Positions 44,233-56,481 of a stretch of 64,000 nucleotides of DNA are shown here, one piece after another. The stretch is taken from the NCBI GenBank assembly GCA_022457065.1, contig JAJGBQ010000003.1, positions 1,426,001-1,490,000 on the forward strand. The letters run 5' to 3'. The position numbers and the translations under genes were made by a program. The notes under the pieces are model-generated. The model was not told the DNA's origin and did no database searches. It saw nothing but the letters and a program-made list of their open reading frames with translations. Source of the stretch: Curvularia sp. ZM96 (taxonomy: Eukaryota; Ascomycota; Dothideomycetes; Pleosporales; Pleosporaceae). Each line of letters opens with the position of its first letter. Position 1 is the stretch's first letter.

Positions 44233-44768
44233 GCGGTTGTGGTACAACTACGAATAGTCATAAAGCTCTGCACTGGTCGTCGTTCGTTCATGGTCGTATA
44301 TTCGAACTCAAGACTTCTGTTATGCGATATCGCATAAAGCGGGGTTGCATATTGTTACGGCCCAGAAGAGCGAGGGGTAACGCTTAAGTTGGACGTTTTC
44401 GGCCGACTGCCGGCTCCCCGCCCGCGAGCTACCACAATCAAACGTCCGAGGAGGGGCGGCCCGTTGCATCTGTGGACCGAACACTACACGACACACATCA
44501 TGTCGGCAAACGGCGTTGGAGACCAGGCGAGAATGAATAATCAGGGCCGAAAGAGGGGTTTATGCATCATATAGGGTCCTCGATGCATCCGTTTCTGCTT
44601 GCTTATTTTACTAATAAATAAATTGACATTTGAATTGTGGTCGTCTTAACATACAAGACTGTACAATTCAGTTGACACAAACTGCACGATACCAACACTT
44701 TATTTCAATCGTTCTTCAAGACAGAGGCAAATACTGCAGGACCAGTAAAGAGATAGTCTTGAAGCAAA
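44233..44768. other. Divergent promoter of HET and Ayg1-like genes
   Basis: The 536-bp spacer separates two outward-reading starts. I see an AT-rich stretch near 44600-44640 and no supported ORF. Confidence 0.55.
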
Positions 44769-46104
44769 ATGGCGGCACCGGGAGGCAAGTACTTTATCCA
44801 GGACAAGTTGGATATTCCAGCAAAACACCACGAGTCGTTTGAGCAGCTATGGGAGACAAAATGGAAGAAGCCTGTATGCAACAAGATCCCTTACTCTCTC
44901 ACCTCACAGCCAAGGAGGAAAAGCTACTAAGTATATCCCCAACCAGGCAGAAATGGGCGTGTACCCCTTCATGTTCGGCACAGCCTCCGACTTTGAGCCC
45001 ATCGTGGCCGAAATGAAGAAACACAACATGCGGGAGCCGTACGACTGGGACGCCTACGCACGCATGTTCTTCCCACAAGCCGAGAAACTCGCTTCCATTG
45101 CACGCGAAGCCGAAGCCAAGGGCGAGAAGGAAAAAGCATCAGAATACTATCTCCGATCCAGCGCTGTGTACCGCATTGCGCGCTTCCCCGCACCACGTAG
45201 CGATGTCCAGCGCGAAGCATGGAAACTGGGCAAGGAAGTCTGCATCAAAGGCCTGGGGATGCGCGAGCACCCCGTCCACGAAGTCTTCATCCCACACGTC
45301 CACGGCCTGGAGTCCGAAGGCAAACAAATCCCCGTCTACCACCTCATCCCCAGCAGTGCCTCGCCCTCTTCCCCGGTGCCCCTCCTCATCATCTTCACCG
45401 GCCTCGACGGCTACCGCACCGAACTCGCTGTGTGGATGGAAGGTTTCCGCCGCAACGGCGTCGCCACTCTCGTCCTTGAGATTCCGGGTACAGGCGACTG
45501 TCCCGCGGCGCCCTCCGATCCCACATCCCCGGACCGCCTATACACCTCCCTCCTCGACTGGGTCGCCTCCCAGACGCTCCTCGACGCCTCAAAAACCGCC
45601 ATCTGGGCTTTCAGCACAGGCGGCTACTACGCCATCCGCACAGCCCACACGCACGCCTCGCGCCTCGCCGGCGTCGTCGCCCTCGGTGGCGGATGCCACC
45701 ACATGTTCGATCCCTTGTGGCTCTCGCGCGTAAACCACCTCGAGTACCCCTTCGACCTGGCCAACACGCTCGCCTACAAATTCGGATACGGATCCGACGT
45801 CGAGCGTTTCAAGACCGAAGCCAGCGATCGCTTCTCTCTCCTAAAAGACGGCACGCTCGACTCGAAGCAGTGTGCGAGACTGCTGCTTGTCAATGGCACA
45901 GAAGACGAGATTTTCCCCATTGACGATTACTATCTTGCCCTCATGCATGGAGAGCCCAAAGAAGCCCGGTTTGTACAGGGCGTAAAGCATATGGGCGAGC
46001 CAGAGAGCTTCTTCATCATCATGAAGTGGTTGTATAGGTTGTGGGGGATTCAGGCGGATATTCCGGCGCAGATGGGTACGTTGATGTTTAAGCCGAAATA
46101 CTAG
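44769..46104 (+). CDS. Ayg1-like alpha/beta-hydrolase
   Basis: Ayg1 of Aspergillus fumigatus shortens a heptaketide naphthopyrone during DHN-melanin synthesis; this protein is a homologue. Exons 44769-44873 and 44947-46104 (73-bp intron) encode 420 residues. The start KYFIQDKLDIPAKHHESFEQ and GVYPFMFGTASDFEPIV match the family N-terminus. The hydrolase core has FTGLDGYR, LEIPGTGDCPAAPSDPTSPD, the nucleophile elbow AFSTGGYYAIR (Ser near residue 258), NGTEDEIFPIDD with the acid, and VKHMGEP with the His. No polyketide synthase or other melanin gene lies in the window, so its substrate is uncertain. The acceptor at 44946 was chosen because it restores the frame and family sequence. Confidence 0.88.
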
Positions 46105-46857
46105 TGTTACTAGAAGAGATGGATTTCGTTTCGACTTCTATCATCTCCCTCCTGTGTTTTGTTTTTCTTTTGGAATGTGGGTAATGAACACGTTCATGTC
46201 TTGGGAACGTTCGCCTGTAAAGTTGGATCTGTGGAATGAATGTTAGCACGGGTTTTAGTTGGAATACGAAATTCAACACTTTGCAAACGATGCCATTGAC
46301 ACATTACCACTCTTCACTCCGCACATCTCGTATCTATTTCCCCTTTCTGAAGAAACGAACATGATAGAAAATCCCCAAGGCGTCACAGATAGCCACGAAA
46401 GCTCAAGTAAACACTCCAGTTCATTTCCATTACAAATTACCCCCACCTACACCTCCGCATTTCCGTTTCTCCTCCTCTCTCTCATCCAAGTCATTCGCAC
46501 CCTTCTTCCCCCAACGCGGCCTGGTCCCAAGCCACGCCACACGCATTACCCAACCTCTCCTGCACAAGCTCAGAAAAGAGGGGAGAAAGAAAAGCGAGCG
46601 AGTGATTTCATACCCGGGTGTGAAAAAAATCCATAGAATAATTGCAAATGAAAAAAAAGAAACTGGTATCATTGTGTCCCCGCTGTTACCCTTGAGAAAT
46701 AAAATAAAATCAAAATCCCACCCCCTTGAATAAAATATGCTCATAAATATCGAAAGAAAATAAGACAAAACTAGTTGAGAGACTTGTACCGCATAAGTAT
46801 CCTATATTACGATGGAAACCCGCCATGCAGTGCCACAGCACCTCATATCTCGTCCTC
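46105..46857. other. Convergent spacer without supported gene
   Basis: The 753 bp contain the two 3' regions of the Ayg1-like gene and the large disordered-protein gene. A-rich tracts near 46620-46700 look terminator-like. No gene is supported. Confidence 0.55.
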
Positions 46858-49800
46858 TCAATCATTCAATCCAAAGACCCGTCTTAAGCCCTGGAACTTT
46901 TTCTTCTTCCCGTTTCTACCATACGAGACAGACTGGCCCTGAGCAGAGACAACCGGCTCGGAAATATTTGAGATGGCGCTCGGCTCGCGAGTCGTGAAGC
47001 GTGGCCGTCGAGGCGCGATGCCATCTAAGCTCATGGGGCGGTTGTCGGTTCCGATAGCCGGAGGAGGCGGTAGAGGCCAATCGGGAGTTGAGCGGCGTTG
47101 GAGCTTGGGTGAGCGCTTGGAGGAAGGTGCGGTATCGCCGAACTCCTTGTCTTCGTCGATGGGTGTCATGGGGGCGCTCTTGTCGCGGTTGCGTTGAGTA
47201 GGTGGCATGGGGATGTCGCTGAGGGTAGAGGTGGGTTGCACTGAGTCGGCTGGGACAGGGACAGACTCGGATTGAGCTGTCTTCTTCTTCCCCAGGCCAA
47301 AGAAACTACGCTTCTTCTTGCTCTTACCGGGCTCAAACGTGGGCAAGACTGCATGTTTGCTGTCACGGAGGGAACCAGTGGCCAACGCTGTGCCTTGTCC
47401 ATTAGCGTTGCCATTTGTTCTATTTACTCCATTTGTCTCTGGAGTAGGCTTGGTAACCTCCTCGGGTATCTCCTCCTCCGCTTCCTCCTCAAGATCCGTA
47501 GAGTCGCCGTCCTCTTCGCCAGGTTTTCTAGGAATGCCTCGAACTGGGGTCAAGCCAGGAGGCAACTCGTAGTCTGTGGGCTCGTCGTCCGAGTCATCAA
47601 ATCGGCTCTGGAAGTGCCTGGGCCGATCATCTTCCTCTTCGTCACTGGAATCAGCGAAGCGGCTCTTGAACGGCACTTTGGCCGCTTGGGGCTTTTGTTT
47701 GGCAAGTTTGGGCTGCTTCGCGAATGAGGGTATCGGCTTTTCCTGTGTAGGCGAGGAAGGACGGACATCGGGTCCTTTGCGGAACCTTCCCATTGGAGAC
47801 AACGATCGGATGCTGAATCTTGACGACTTGACTGGTTCCGGAGGCGGTGAAGATTGCCGCATGGACCTCCGCATCGCAGGCGATGGAGATACTGGAGGTG
47901 AGATGGCGCGAACTTGTTTGGGAGCTGGAGCACTGTTGCGCAAAGTCGGTGCAGCCTCTTGCCTCATCGAGGCACGCATAGTGTATCGTCCGCCTTGTTG
48001 CCTTGACCCTCGGTTTCTAGTCCGCCGGAAGCTGCTGACAGAAGCATCAGAGTCGCTGTCATAGGTAGGTACTGGTGCAGTCTTTGGTTTCGCCTCAGCT
48101 ATGCTCTGTGGCCTTGGCTTGGAAGCTGCTACCGAGGGTGGGATATTCCTCTTCTGAAGCGCACCTCGAGGCGACTTGGTATCTTGAGGAATCATGCTGT
48201 GACGGGACGCCGCCAGACCCATAGTAGGGTTTGGAGTATCGCTTGACCGCATACTCTGTCGCATCTGCGGCTGAACTCTGGGGGCGTTTTCTGGCCCTCC
48301 CCGCATACTCGATCGCATGGTTGAACCCATTCGAGGTCCGGGCTGCGCATCCCCGTCTGGGCCTCCACGCATAGTCCTCCTCATGCGGACCTCTGGCTGA
48401 TTGTCCCTAGGTGCAGGAGCGCGCATCGTCCTGTTTTGAGGCTCAGCCGGGCGGGTCGTCTGCGGCGCTGGACTCTTTTTCAAAGCTGATTTCAGCGGTT
48501 TCGGTGATGGCGATGAAGCTGCCGGTATCGAGTGATCCTGCACTACCGGAGCCTGGATGACCCTGTCCACAACCTCTTGAGTATGCGAATTATCAGGAGC
48601 TGCTTCGACTTTGTCGTCAGACACTACGAGAGATTTCCTGACATTACCCCAATGGGACTGTGCAGCGTTCCAGCCCGGCGTCTGAGTTGCCTGTGAATCG
48701 TCACTTTCATATGCAGCGTCAGGCCTAGGCGTCGAGGCTTCATCTGTCTCTTCTTGGACCGCATGCTTCGAGTGCATAAGGCCAAGCGGAGAAGGATCGA
48801 CCGGTTTCTCCATCAGCGCATCGATGCTGGCAAATCCACCTCCGTCGGACAAATCTTCATAGGCATCGCTATATACGCTGCTTTCGTCGTCTGTGGTTTC
48901 TTCTGCTGGCGAAGACGGTTGCGGCTGACTTGACGGCTCTGTATAATGTACAGAGGGTATCGACGTAGATACAGCTGGCGTGGGTTCTTGATCCTTGGGG
49001 TCTGTGGCATCCACATCCCATCCTCCAGGAATGACTATACTTGGGAAATCTGGCGCAGACTTCTCGTATGGACTGGGTGTTGCAGGCTGGAATGCGATGT
49101 CGGGGACATGAGTTTGCGGTGCTGTCGCTGGGGCTGTCATGGTTGGTGCTGCCTCCTGTGACATAGAGAGTGATTTTGGTTCCGGAGCTAGTGGTTGCTC
49201 AGACACCTGTTTGTGCGCTATGCCTTCATCGTTGACTGAGTATTCGCTCGAGTCTGAAACATAGCCACTGCCTTCAACAGTAGTAACCTCTGGTGGAAGA
49301 GGGACGTCTGGCTCTTTTTGTTTTCGAGCATGATCGGAGACGATAGTGCCAAGTGCAATGTCACTGGACACTCCAGACCGATCACCGACAGGGCCTGTGG
49401 GGACAATCTCGGTAACCTTCTCAGGCACATCTTCCCGGGCCCGTCTCTCTTTGTCCCGGATGCTACCAAACGAAGGCAGAGCGGGTCGCGGCTTCCTGAG
49501 GTCTTCAAATTCATCGTCCTTCTCAGCAATCGGGCTCCATCTGGATGCGCCAAGACCTCCATACGTAGGCGTCTCCTGATGAGCAGGAGCAGAGACAGCA
49601 CCGGCCACTGCATCCTCCTCGAAACTGACACGGACATTTTTCTTCTTGCGCCTTCCTCCGTCATCAGAAGCAGTATCAGATGCCTCACTCGGAGCACCCT
49701 TGGTGTAGAGCAGTCCATTGGCGCGGAGAGGAGACTCGCCACGGCGCGAGACAGAGGGTGACGATTTCAGTGCCGACTTAGCGGGAGATACCGACCGTGG

Positions 49801-51388
49801 CAGTGGTTCATGCTTCAGTCCAGTAAGCTCAGTGGGTACGGCCGCGAAGTGGGCGGTGCGTGGTGGGTTCAACGGTGAGCTGCCATCACGCCCAATGTGT
49901 TCATGGTCATGACTGTTGCGAGTGCTTGCAGGCCTGGAGCTTGATGGGGTGGATATTCGGGGAAAGGGGCTGTCCTGATTCTGGGCCATAATGGGCGAGG
50001 ATGTGTCGTCTTCGTATCCAACTATCGTGCCATAGCCGGAATCCTCGAGTCTGCGACTTGTATTTGCTTGTTCGGGCGTCTGGACATGGGCGTCGGCAAA
50101 ATCATCGGGGTTCCGTTGAACAGCTGCCCGCGGTTCTTCTCTTCTCTGAGGAACTGGCTGTTCTTGTCGTATGTAATGGCGGATGGGGCTCGGTGAGCCG
50201 CGACCCATCTGATTCTCTGGTATGTGAACAGAATGAAAGGTCTCGGCAGGCTGTGGTTCGCGTTGAGGAACGGGTTCGGATATCTCATTCAATTCTCTAT
50301 GCCGTGCCATGGCATCCTGCTTGTGAATAAAGGTGCGCGTCGATGGGTCGTAGACTGCGTCTGGCGAGTTTGGATCGACAGGTCTCGGTGCTTGCCTAGG
50401 CGAATAGGTCTGGCTTAGTACAGCAGTTCCAGATGGCTTCGCGCGCATACTGCCACTTGACAGACGAGAGCCCTCGACTCCTTGTGCAATGCGCTTTGTA
50501 GTGACAGGCTGCTCGGCTGCATTTTGTACTGATCTTTGCGTGGTCTGGACATGGTGACTGGGAACACCACTGGATGTCTTTGGTCGCGAAGTCGATGCCA
50601 TGCGCTGTATGGCTTCTTGATTGACGACAGGCCCGCCAAACCATCCGGATGTGGTAGGCGACGATGAGCTCTGCCTGGTGCCTGCTACGCCGGGAGACAT
50701 TGGGCGGGAAAAGTTTATAGATCGCGAAGTGTCCTCCTCGGAAACATGGGTAAGAAGAGTAGCGGGACGTTGAGCTCCTCTTCGAGGCGTGCTGGCGCCT
50801 CTGTCCAAGCTCACACCTCTGCCTCCGCCTCGGGGGCCCGGCGAGGCTCCGCGATAGATGGGTTCGACACTCGATGCGCGGCGACGCACGCTATCGGTCT
50901 GGTGCTGTATATCGGCGGGCACGGCCGGGACGGGTGGGACAGGCGGCGCATTTGATTCTGGAGGGCTCCCTCTCCCTGGCGATGGTGCGCGGAACGAGCG
51001 CTCTGTCATGGACCCTGAACTCGACTGCCGATGCAGGGAACCGGGCGGCTGTCTCGAAGAACTACCATTAGATGAGAGCGAGCCCCGTCGGGCCATGCGC
51101 TTGGTGACAGTCTCGCCTACGGGGGTTGGTGTTGTTGTGTGAGTGCGCAGGGCAGCGGCGGCGGCGGCAGAGGAGAGGTCGCCATTGGATTCGGCGCTCT
51201 TGATGAAGGCTTTGGAGGCGGCCAGGGAGGCAGAGGCAGAGACGCTGGCGGGAGGCGCTCGCTGGGCCTATATGGGGCGTATTAGCATCCATGGTCGTGT
51301 TGGCGCGACACGTCTGCGCGCGCGCATTCACGGGCAGACAGGCAGGACCTACCGGACTCGAGGCAGCTCGTCGTCGCTTGCCAAACAT
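46858..51388 (-). CDS. Large disordered Ser/Pro-rich protein with (S/T)MR motifs
   Basis: Two exons, 51388-51353 (12 codons, MFGKRRRAASSP) and 51267-46858, joined over an 85-bp intron, encode 1481 residues. The beginning (SASLAASKAFIKSAESNGDL, then an Ala run and RTHTTTPTPVGE) looks conserved in style with other ascomycete proteins of this type, which supports the small first exon; the ATG at 51096 alone would omit it. Most of the protein is low-complexity. A central-to-C-terminal block has eight (S/T)MR motifs (TMRGG, SMRSS, TMRAS, SMRQS and others), followed by SRFADSSDEEEDD and SRFDDSDDE acidic repeats, and short Lys-rich clusters (KSKKKRSFFGLGKKK, NGKKKKFQGLRRVFG). No enzyme domain is present. 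I do not recognise a family name; a cortical or scaffold role is only a guess. Confidence 0.8.
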
Positions 51389-52724
51389 GGTGGGCGGGCT
51401 GGATTAGGAATTACAGCAGCCGGGGATGGATCTGCATTATTTCGGGGTCTCCAGTACGTCGGGAGGTGTCGTCGGTCTGGGGTTGAGCAGGCTGCAAGGG
51501 TCGCTTAGATGATGTCACGGATGGGACACGGAACCACGCGGGATTGGATCAAGGAGCGTGCGAGGCCAATTGCGCTGGACAAAACAATTCAAGGGAGCGA
51601 CAGTGCAGAGGGCACGACGAAGGATTCCGGACCGCAAGGGGGGCGGATGGGGACGGAGGAGCAGGCCGGTTATCTGGGTCGGGTGGAGTCGTTCATGGGA
51701 GCAAGGCAGGCGAGATGATGGATGGCCCAGGGCTAATGAGGCCGTCGAGGAAAAAAGACACAAGCTCGGACGAGTGTCGTCACGGAGCAACAACATCAAA
51801 CAGCTGCTCGTCACATTTGCGCAGCCCAGACCACCGACACCAAGACGGCACCCGACTCGGCCAGTCTAGAGCCGGACCCAGCCACAGACGTCACGACGGT
51901 CCCTGATTTGCAGTGCCGGCCTCTGCTTATACCCCGGCCCTACAAGGGCATCACTAGAGCAACTTTAACTTAGATCGACATGGTGGTGCTCGGCGAGCAG
52001 GACGACTGCCGGGTGCATCTTATCGAGAAATCGGAGCCAGGAGAGAGGGTTGTAAACACCCAACAGAGACCAGCTGGAGATGTACTGTCCACTGTCTTGC
52101 CAAATCATCAGCTACTTCCTGGGTGCATAAACTCTTGTCCACTAAATCTCAACAGAAAATAATACCGCTAAACCATCAAGACAGCGTTCTTGCTTGAGTC
52201 CCACCTGGACGTGTTTCATCATCTAGCCTATTGGGCGGGTACAACACAAGCCGCAGCATGGAGATCCTAAATTGGTGGGTACTGGCCGCATTAGGCAAGA
52301 TGAGAAAGCTTCGGACATGCTTACGGAGCCTTTTGCTTGCCGCCAGGGGCCAGAGTAGTTCAAGGCCGTTGCGGAGAATGGTAGACAACAGGGGTTAGAG
52401 ATTAATCCAACTTGTATCAAGTCCAGATATACACATGCTCCATCCATTCATCGCATAGCTGGCCTGAATGCTGCTCCTGGCGCCAATAAGAATAGGTGTT
52501 CCTGCAAGTGAGATACATCGGCTATGTAAAATTGGCGCGTTCCTCTATCTATCAGGCCCCTCGCAGATCCTCCCCCACATCACCAACACCCCCATCCGAA
52601 TCCTCCACCCCAAGTCTAGCGCTTCTGTATCGACAAAACATCAGCGTCAACAAATCATCGCCTATAGCCTGATCCACGTTCCACATCTGCTGTCATATTG
52701 ACTGCTCTCACGTGTCAGCCCATC
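51389..52724. other. Divergent spacer without supported gene
   Basis: This 1.3-kb spacer separates the disordered-protein gene from the epoxide hydrolase gene. It has GC-rich leader sequence next to the former. Short frames have no recognisable domain. Confidence 0.55.
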
Positions 52725-53888
52725 ATGTCAGCATCACGCCTGCCGCCTCTACCGCTGCCAGACGGCATCGCCGAAGACTACATTCACTGCCCGTCAAATG
52801 GACTCACTTTCCATACCCTTCAAGCTGGCTACACGCCAAACCGAGACAAGCCTCTCATCATTCTCTGCCATGGTTTTCCAGAATTGGCCTTTTCGTGGAG
52901 AAAGATCATGTGCCCTCTCGCCGACGCTGGCTACTATGTTGTAGCTTTTGATCAAAGAGGCTACGGGCGGACTACTGGTTGGGACAATTCTTCCTTTGTT
53001 AACACCAACTTGTCGCAATTTGCACTGACCAATGTCGTCCGCGACGTCGTAACTCTGGTCAATGCTCTGGGCTATCGCCAAGTCCAATGCATCGTCGGCC
53101 ACGACTTTGGAGCAGTAACAGCGAGCATGTGCGCTTTAATGCGTCCTGACTTCTTCAAGAGCTCTGTTCATATGAGCCACCCATTTAAAGCTCCGGAGCC
53201 TCTTCCGTTCAACACAGCTCATGCTGAGAGCAAACAGCGCGCTGCACCGCCACTCGATGTTCAAGCTGAATTAGCCAGCCTAGCTGAGCCAAGAAAGCAC
53301 TACAAGTGGTACAACAGCACTAGCATAGCAGCAGAGGACTGGGCGAAACCTGCTCAGGGTTTACAAGAATTCCTGAGAGGTTACATCCACGTCAAATCAG
53401 CCGCCTGGAAAGAGAATGCGCCTCACCCTCTCAGCAGCTGGACTGCACAAGAGCTGGCGAAGCTCCCGTACTACTACATCATGCCACTCCGACTGTCCAT
53501 GCCCGAGACAATTGCTAGCATGACGACGAGTCAGGACATGTCGGCAACCAAAACGTGGATGCCTGACTCAGACCTTGCAGTCTACGTAGAAGAGTGGTCG
53601 CGAACAGGCTTCCAGGGCGGTCTCAACTACTATCGCATTACCACTGATCCGAATAACATGAAAGACTTGGAGCTGTTTGCAGGCAAGAAAATCGAGTGTC
53701 CAACCACCTTCATCTCCGGTGCAAAAGATTGGGGGAATTATCAACAACCTGGAGCCCTCGATTCGTATCCAGACTCTTGTTCTGACTTCCGTGGAGCTCG
53801 CTTCATCGAAAACGCAGGACATTGGCCTCAACAGGAGCAGCCAGAGAAGGTCGTCGAGGAACTACTGGCCTTTCTGCGTTGCCTCTAA
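52725..53888 (+). CDS. Epoxide hydrolase-like alpha/beta-hydrolase
   Basis: The single exon encodes 387 residues of the alpha/beta-hydrolase fold. The oxyanion motif HGFPELAFSWR, DQRGYGRT and the nucleophile elbow VGHDFGA (Asp near residue 127) point to an epoxide hydrolase rather than an esterase, which would have Ser. The acid is probably Asp near 335 (GAKDWG) and the His near 366 (ENAGHWPQQEQPEKV). The lid carries Tyr residues in LPYYYIMP and LNYYR that could activate the epoxide. The in-frame leucine codon at 52698 precedes the ATG at 52725, which is the likely start. There is no signal peptide, so a cytosolic detoxifying or metabolic role is likely; the substrate is unknown. Confidence 0.9.
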   Translation: MSASRLPPLPLPDGIAEDYIHCPSNGLTFHTLQAGYTPNRDKPLIILCHGFPELAFSWRKIMCPLADAGYYVVAFDQRGYGRTTGWDNSSFVNTNLSQFALTNVVRDVVTLVNALGYRQVQCIVGHDFGAVTASMCALMRPDFFKSSVHMSHPFKAPEPLPFNTAHAESKQRAAPPLDVQAELASLAEPRKHYKWYNSTSIAAEDWAKPAQGLQEFLRGYIHVKSAAWKENAPHPLSSWTAQELAKLPYYYIMPLRLSMPETIASMTTSQDMSATKTWMPDSDLAVYVEEWSRTGFQGGLNYYRITTDPNNMKDLELFAGKKIECPTTFISGAKDWGNYQQPGALDSYPDSCSDFRGARFIENAGHWPQQEQPEKVVEELLAFLRCL

Positions 53889-54807
53889 TGCTGTGACACC
53901 TGCCTCTATTCGTTCCCCATTAGGACTGCGTGTCTGTGTTCAGCTAGTCAGCTCTCTCCGTCCACGCATTCAACGCGGACGATGTCAATATCATGCACAG
54001 CCCAATAATCTCTCAGCTCACGATGGCGCAGTTGTGTTGAGGTGGTTCCATAATATTATCTGCCTCTAAAGTCCCGATAGCCCACCGCCGCGGTAAATTC
54101 GAGGCTGAGGGACTAGTTTCCACCCCTAGTCATGCAACCACTCGCTGCACCTGCCTATACTTGGATGAATTTTCCAAGCCATTGTAGGCCAGACGTCCGT
54201 GCACCAGCGCGAGAACCACGTTGTCATGTTACTATGCGGCGAATATGTGAATTCGTGCAACTGAAATCACACGGGCTATCGCAATCACTGATCTGACACG
54301 GGTTGTATCTGTAATTGCCGATTGGCCTCAAGAGGCACTGCGATAACAAACGCGATAGTGGAAGCGCTTAATGCAAGGCCCCGACGACAAGCGCTGCATC
54401 GTGATGTCGCATTTAGAACTACTACTCCAAATTAGGATGACTAGAGACCGTGTGCCTGAGATTTTATCGACGGCGCGGGCCGAACACGCACCAGCATGGC
54501 CCCAATCCTCAAGAAGATCATAATAGTGCTGACTCAACCTAGGCTTAACGCATGTCATTATTCAGAGGCTACACCACCAACCACCGAGACATTTTTGGCT
54601 GAGACCGTTGCGGGCTGAAGGATCACTGTAGATGAACAAATTTAGAATGTCTACACCGGTGTCCTCGATGGGGACATGGACGTGGAGAGCAGATTTATAT
54701 AAGTCCACAATGGGAGGTAGCAACTGTGCATCACTATCAAGAGCTTCATCAGTAAACAAGCCTACTTCCACTACTCTCCCCCCTAGTTTCAGGCCTCCAC
54801 TGTCCCT
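53889..54807. other. Spacer without supported gene
   Basis: The 919 bp lie between two + strand genes. The last part (TATATAAG near 54694) looks like the promoter of the TmpA-like gene. No supported ORF is seen. Confidence 0.55.
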
Positions 54808-56481
54808 ATGGCACCACGGAGTGACTTGACCCCTGGCCGCATTGGCAGCCAGTCACCTCCCCCTCATAGCCAGCCTGTCCAGTTGAAATCTCCTCCAGCT
54901 GCAATGCTCCGTACAGACAGCTCAGGCTCGACCGCAAGACCCCTCAACCACTCTACAACGAGCCTCTCCGACGAATCCCGAACGATGTCTGCCAACTCAT
55001 CGCAGGAGAGCCTCAAATCTACATCAACAAAGACATGTGGCCCCCTGGACGAGAAGAACGTTGGTAGCAAGTCAGGCATGTCGTCAACAACAACAATTGT
55101 GCCCTCAATTCCCTCGCCAAACACAAGATGGACACACCGGCAGTGGATACGCGCTCTGAGTCTTCACTGGCTCTCAGCCTACCGCGTACTCATCGGCCTG
55201 ACTTTTGCCATTAACATCATCGTGTTCGGTACTCTGCACAAGCGCATCTCCCCGACTGCCCCTCTGATTGCCACGGCCGCCAATCTCTTCGCCGCTGTAG
55301 TTGTCCGGCAAGAAGACATCATCAACTTCACGTTCACTATGGTAGCGAAGACATCCTCCAACCTGCCAATGTGGCTTGGAAAAACAATCGCGGATTTTCA
55401 TCACTACGGTGGATTTCGTAAGTGAACTGAGGCAAAAGCAGTCTTAGGTCCCTACTAACAGCCCCTCACAGATATCGGGTGTGCCATCTCATCGCTGCTC
55501 TGGTATGCCTTCTTCGTCTATCTCAACACTGCTGCCTTCATCGACAGCCGAAAAGTGGGCAGTACCACCGGTTCGATGTGGGTGGATATTATAACCTGTT
55601 ACGCGTTCCTCCTCGCCATCTTCGCCGTCTGTGTTACCGCACACCCGCGACTCCGCGTAAAGTTCCACAACGCATTCGAACATACGCACCGCTTTGGCGG
55701 CTGGACCGCCCTGATCGTCCTTTGGATCCACGCCGGCGTATCCAGCAGCGCGCCAGGAAGCCCGGCCATGTACGCCAACGCCGCCGTCTGGCTCCTCGCC
55801 GCGACAACCTTCATCATCATCCTCCCCTGGACCCGCATGCGCAAGGTGCCCATCACCACTGAACTCGTCTCAAGCCGCGAAGTCAAGCTCACCTTCCCAT
55901 TCAAAAACATGCCTTACACATCGACCATGCGCTTCTCACTCAACCCCATCATGGAATGGCACGCCTTCGCCACGATCCCCAACCCCGACGGCGAATCCGC
56001 CTACATAGTGATCTCGCAAGCCGGCGACTGGACAAAAGCCATGATCAAAACGCCCCCAACACACATCTGGATCCGCAAGCCCGCCGCCATGAACTTCCTC
56101 GCCTTCTGCCCGCTCTTCAACTCGCTCTTGCTCGTCGCCACAGGCGCAGGCATCGGTCCCATGCTCTCTCTACTCCGCAGTCCCGCCATCGCCGACATGA
56201 AGCGCCAGGGCCGAACGATCAAGGTCATGTGGTGTGTATACCAGCCGGATGCGCCGCACTGGCAGTTCGTCCAGGATATTATTCGTGCTGTGGATCCCGA
56301 CCCGCGCATCTTCGACTCCAAGCAGGGTAGACCGGATGTCGCGGGCGAAACTACTTACATGATGAAGGAGGTGGGACTCGAGGCGGTCATGGTGGTTAGT
56401 AATCCTAAGGTGACGAGGGAGGTTGTCGAGACGGTTAAGGGGTGGGGTGGTGCGGCCTATGGGGCTGTGTTTGACTCTTAG
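54808..56481 (+). CDS. TmpA-like membrane flavoprotein (ferric-reductase-like)
   Basis: Exons 54808-55417 and 55472-56481 (54-bp intron) encode 539 residues. About 105 Ser/Thr-rich residues precede a membrane part with roughly six helices: LSAYRVLIGLTFAINIIVFG, then FHHYGGFHIGCAISSLLWYA, MWVDIITCYAFLLAIFAVCV and FGGWTALIVLWIHAG. A cytosolic NAD/FAD-type domain follows (LLLVATGAGIGPMLSLL, the nucleotide-binding Gly-rich loop, and IKVMWCVYQPD). This layout matches Aspergillus nidulans TmpA, a membrane flavoprotein needed for a signal that starts conidiation, and the related tail of some NRPS-like proteins. The canonical heme-ligand His spacing of ferric reductases is not clear. Naming is by resemblance and could be wrong in detail. 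Confidence 0.75.
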
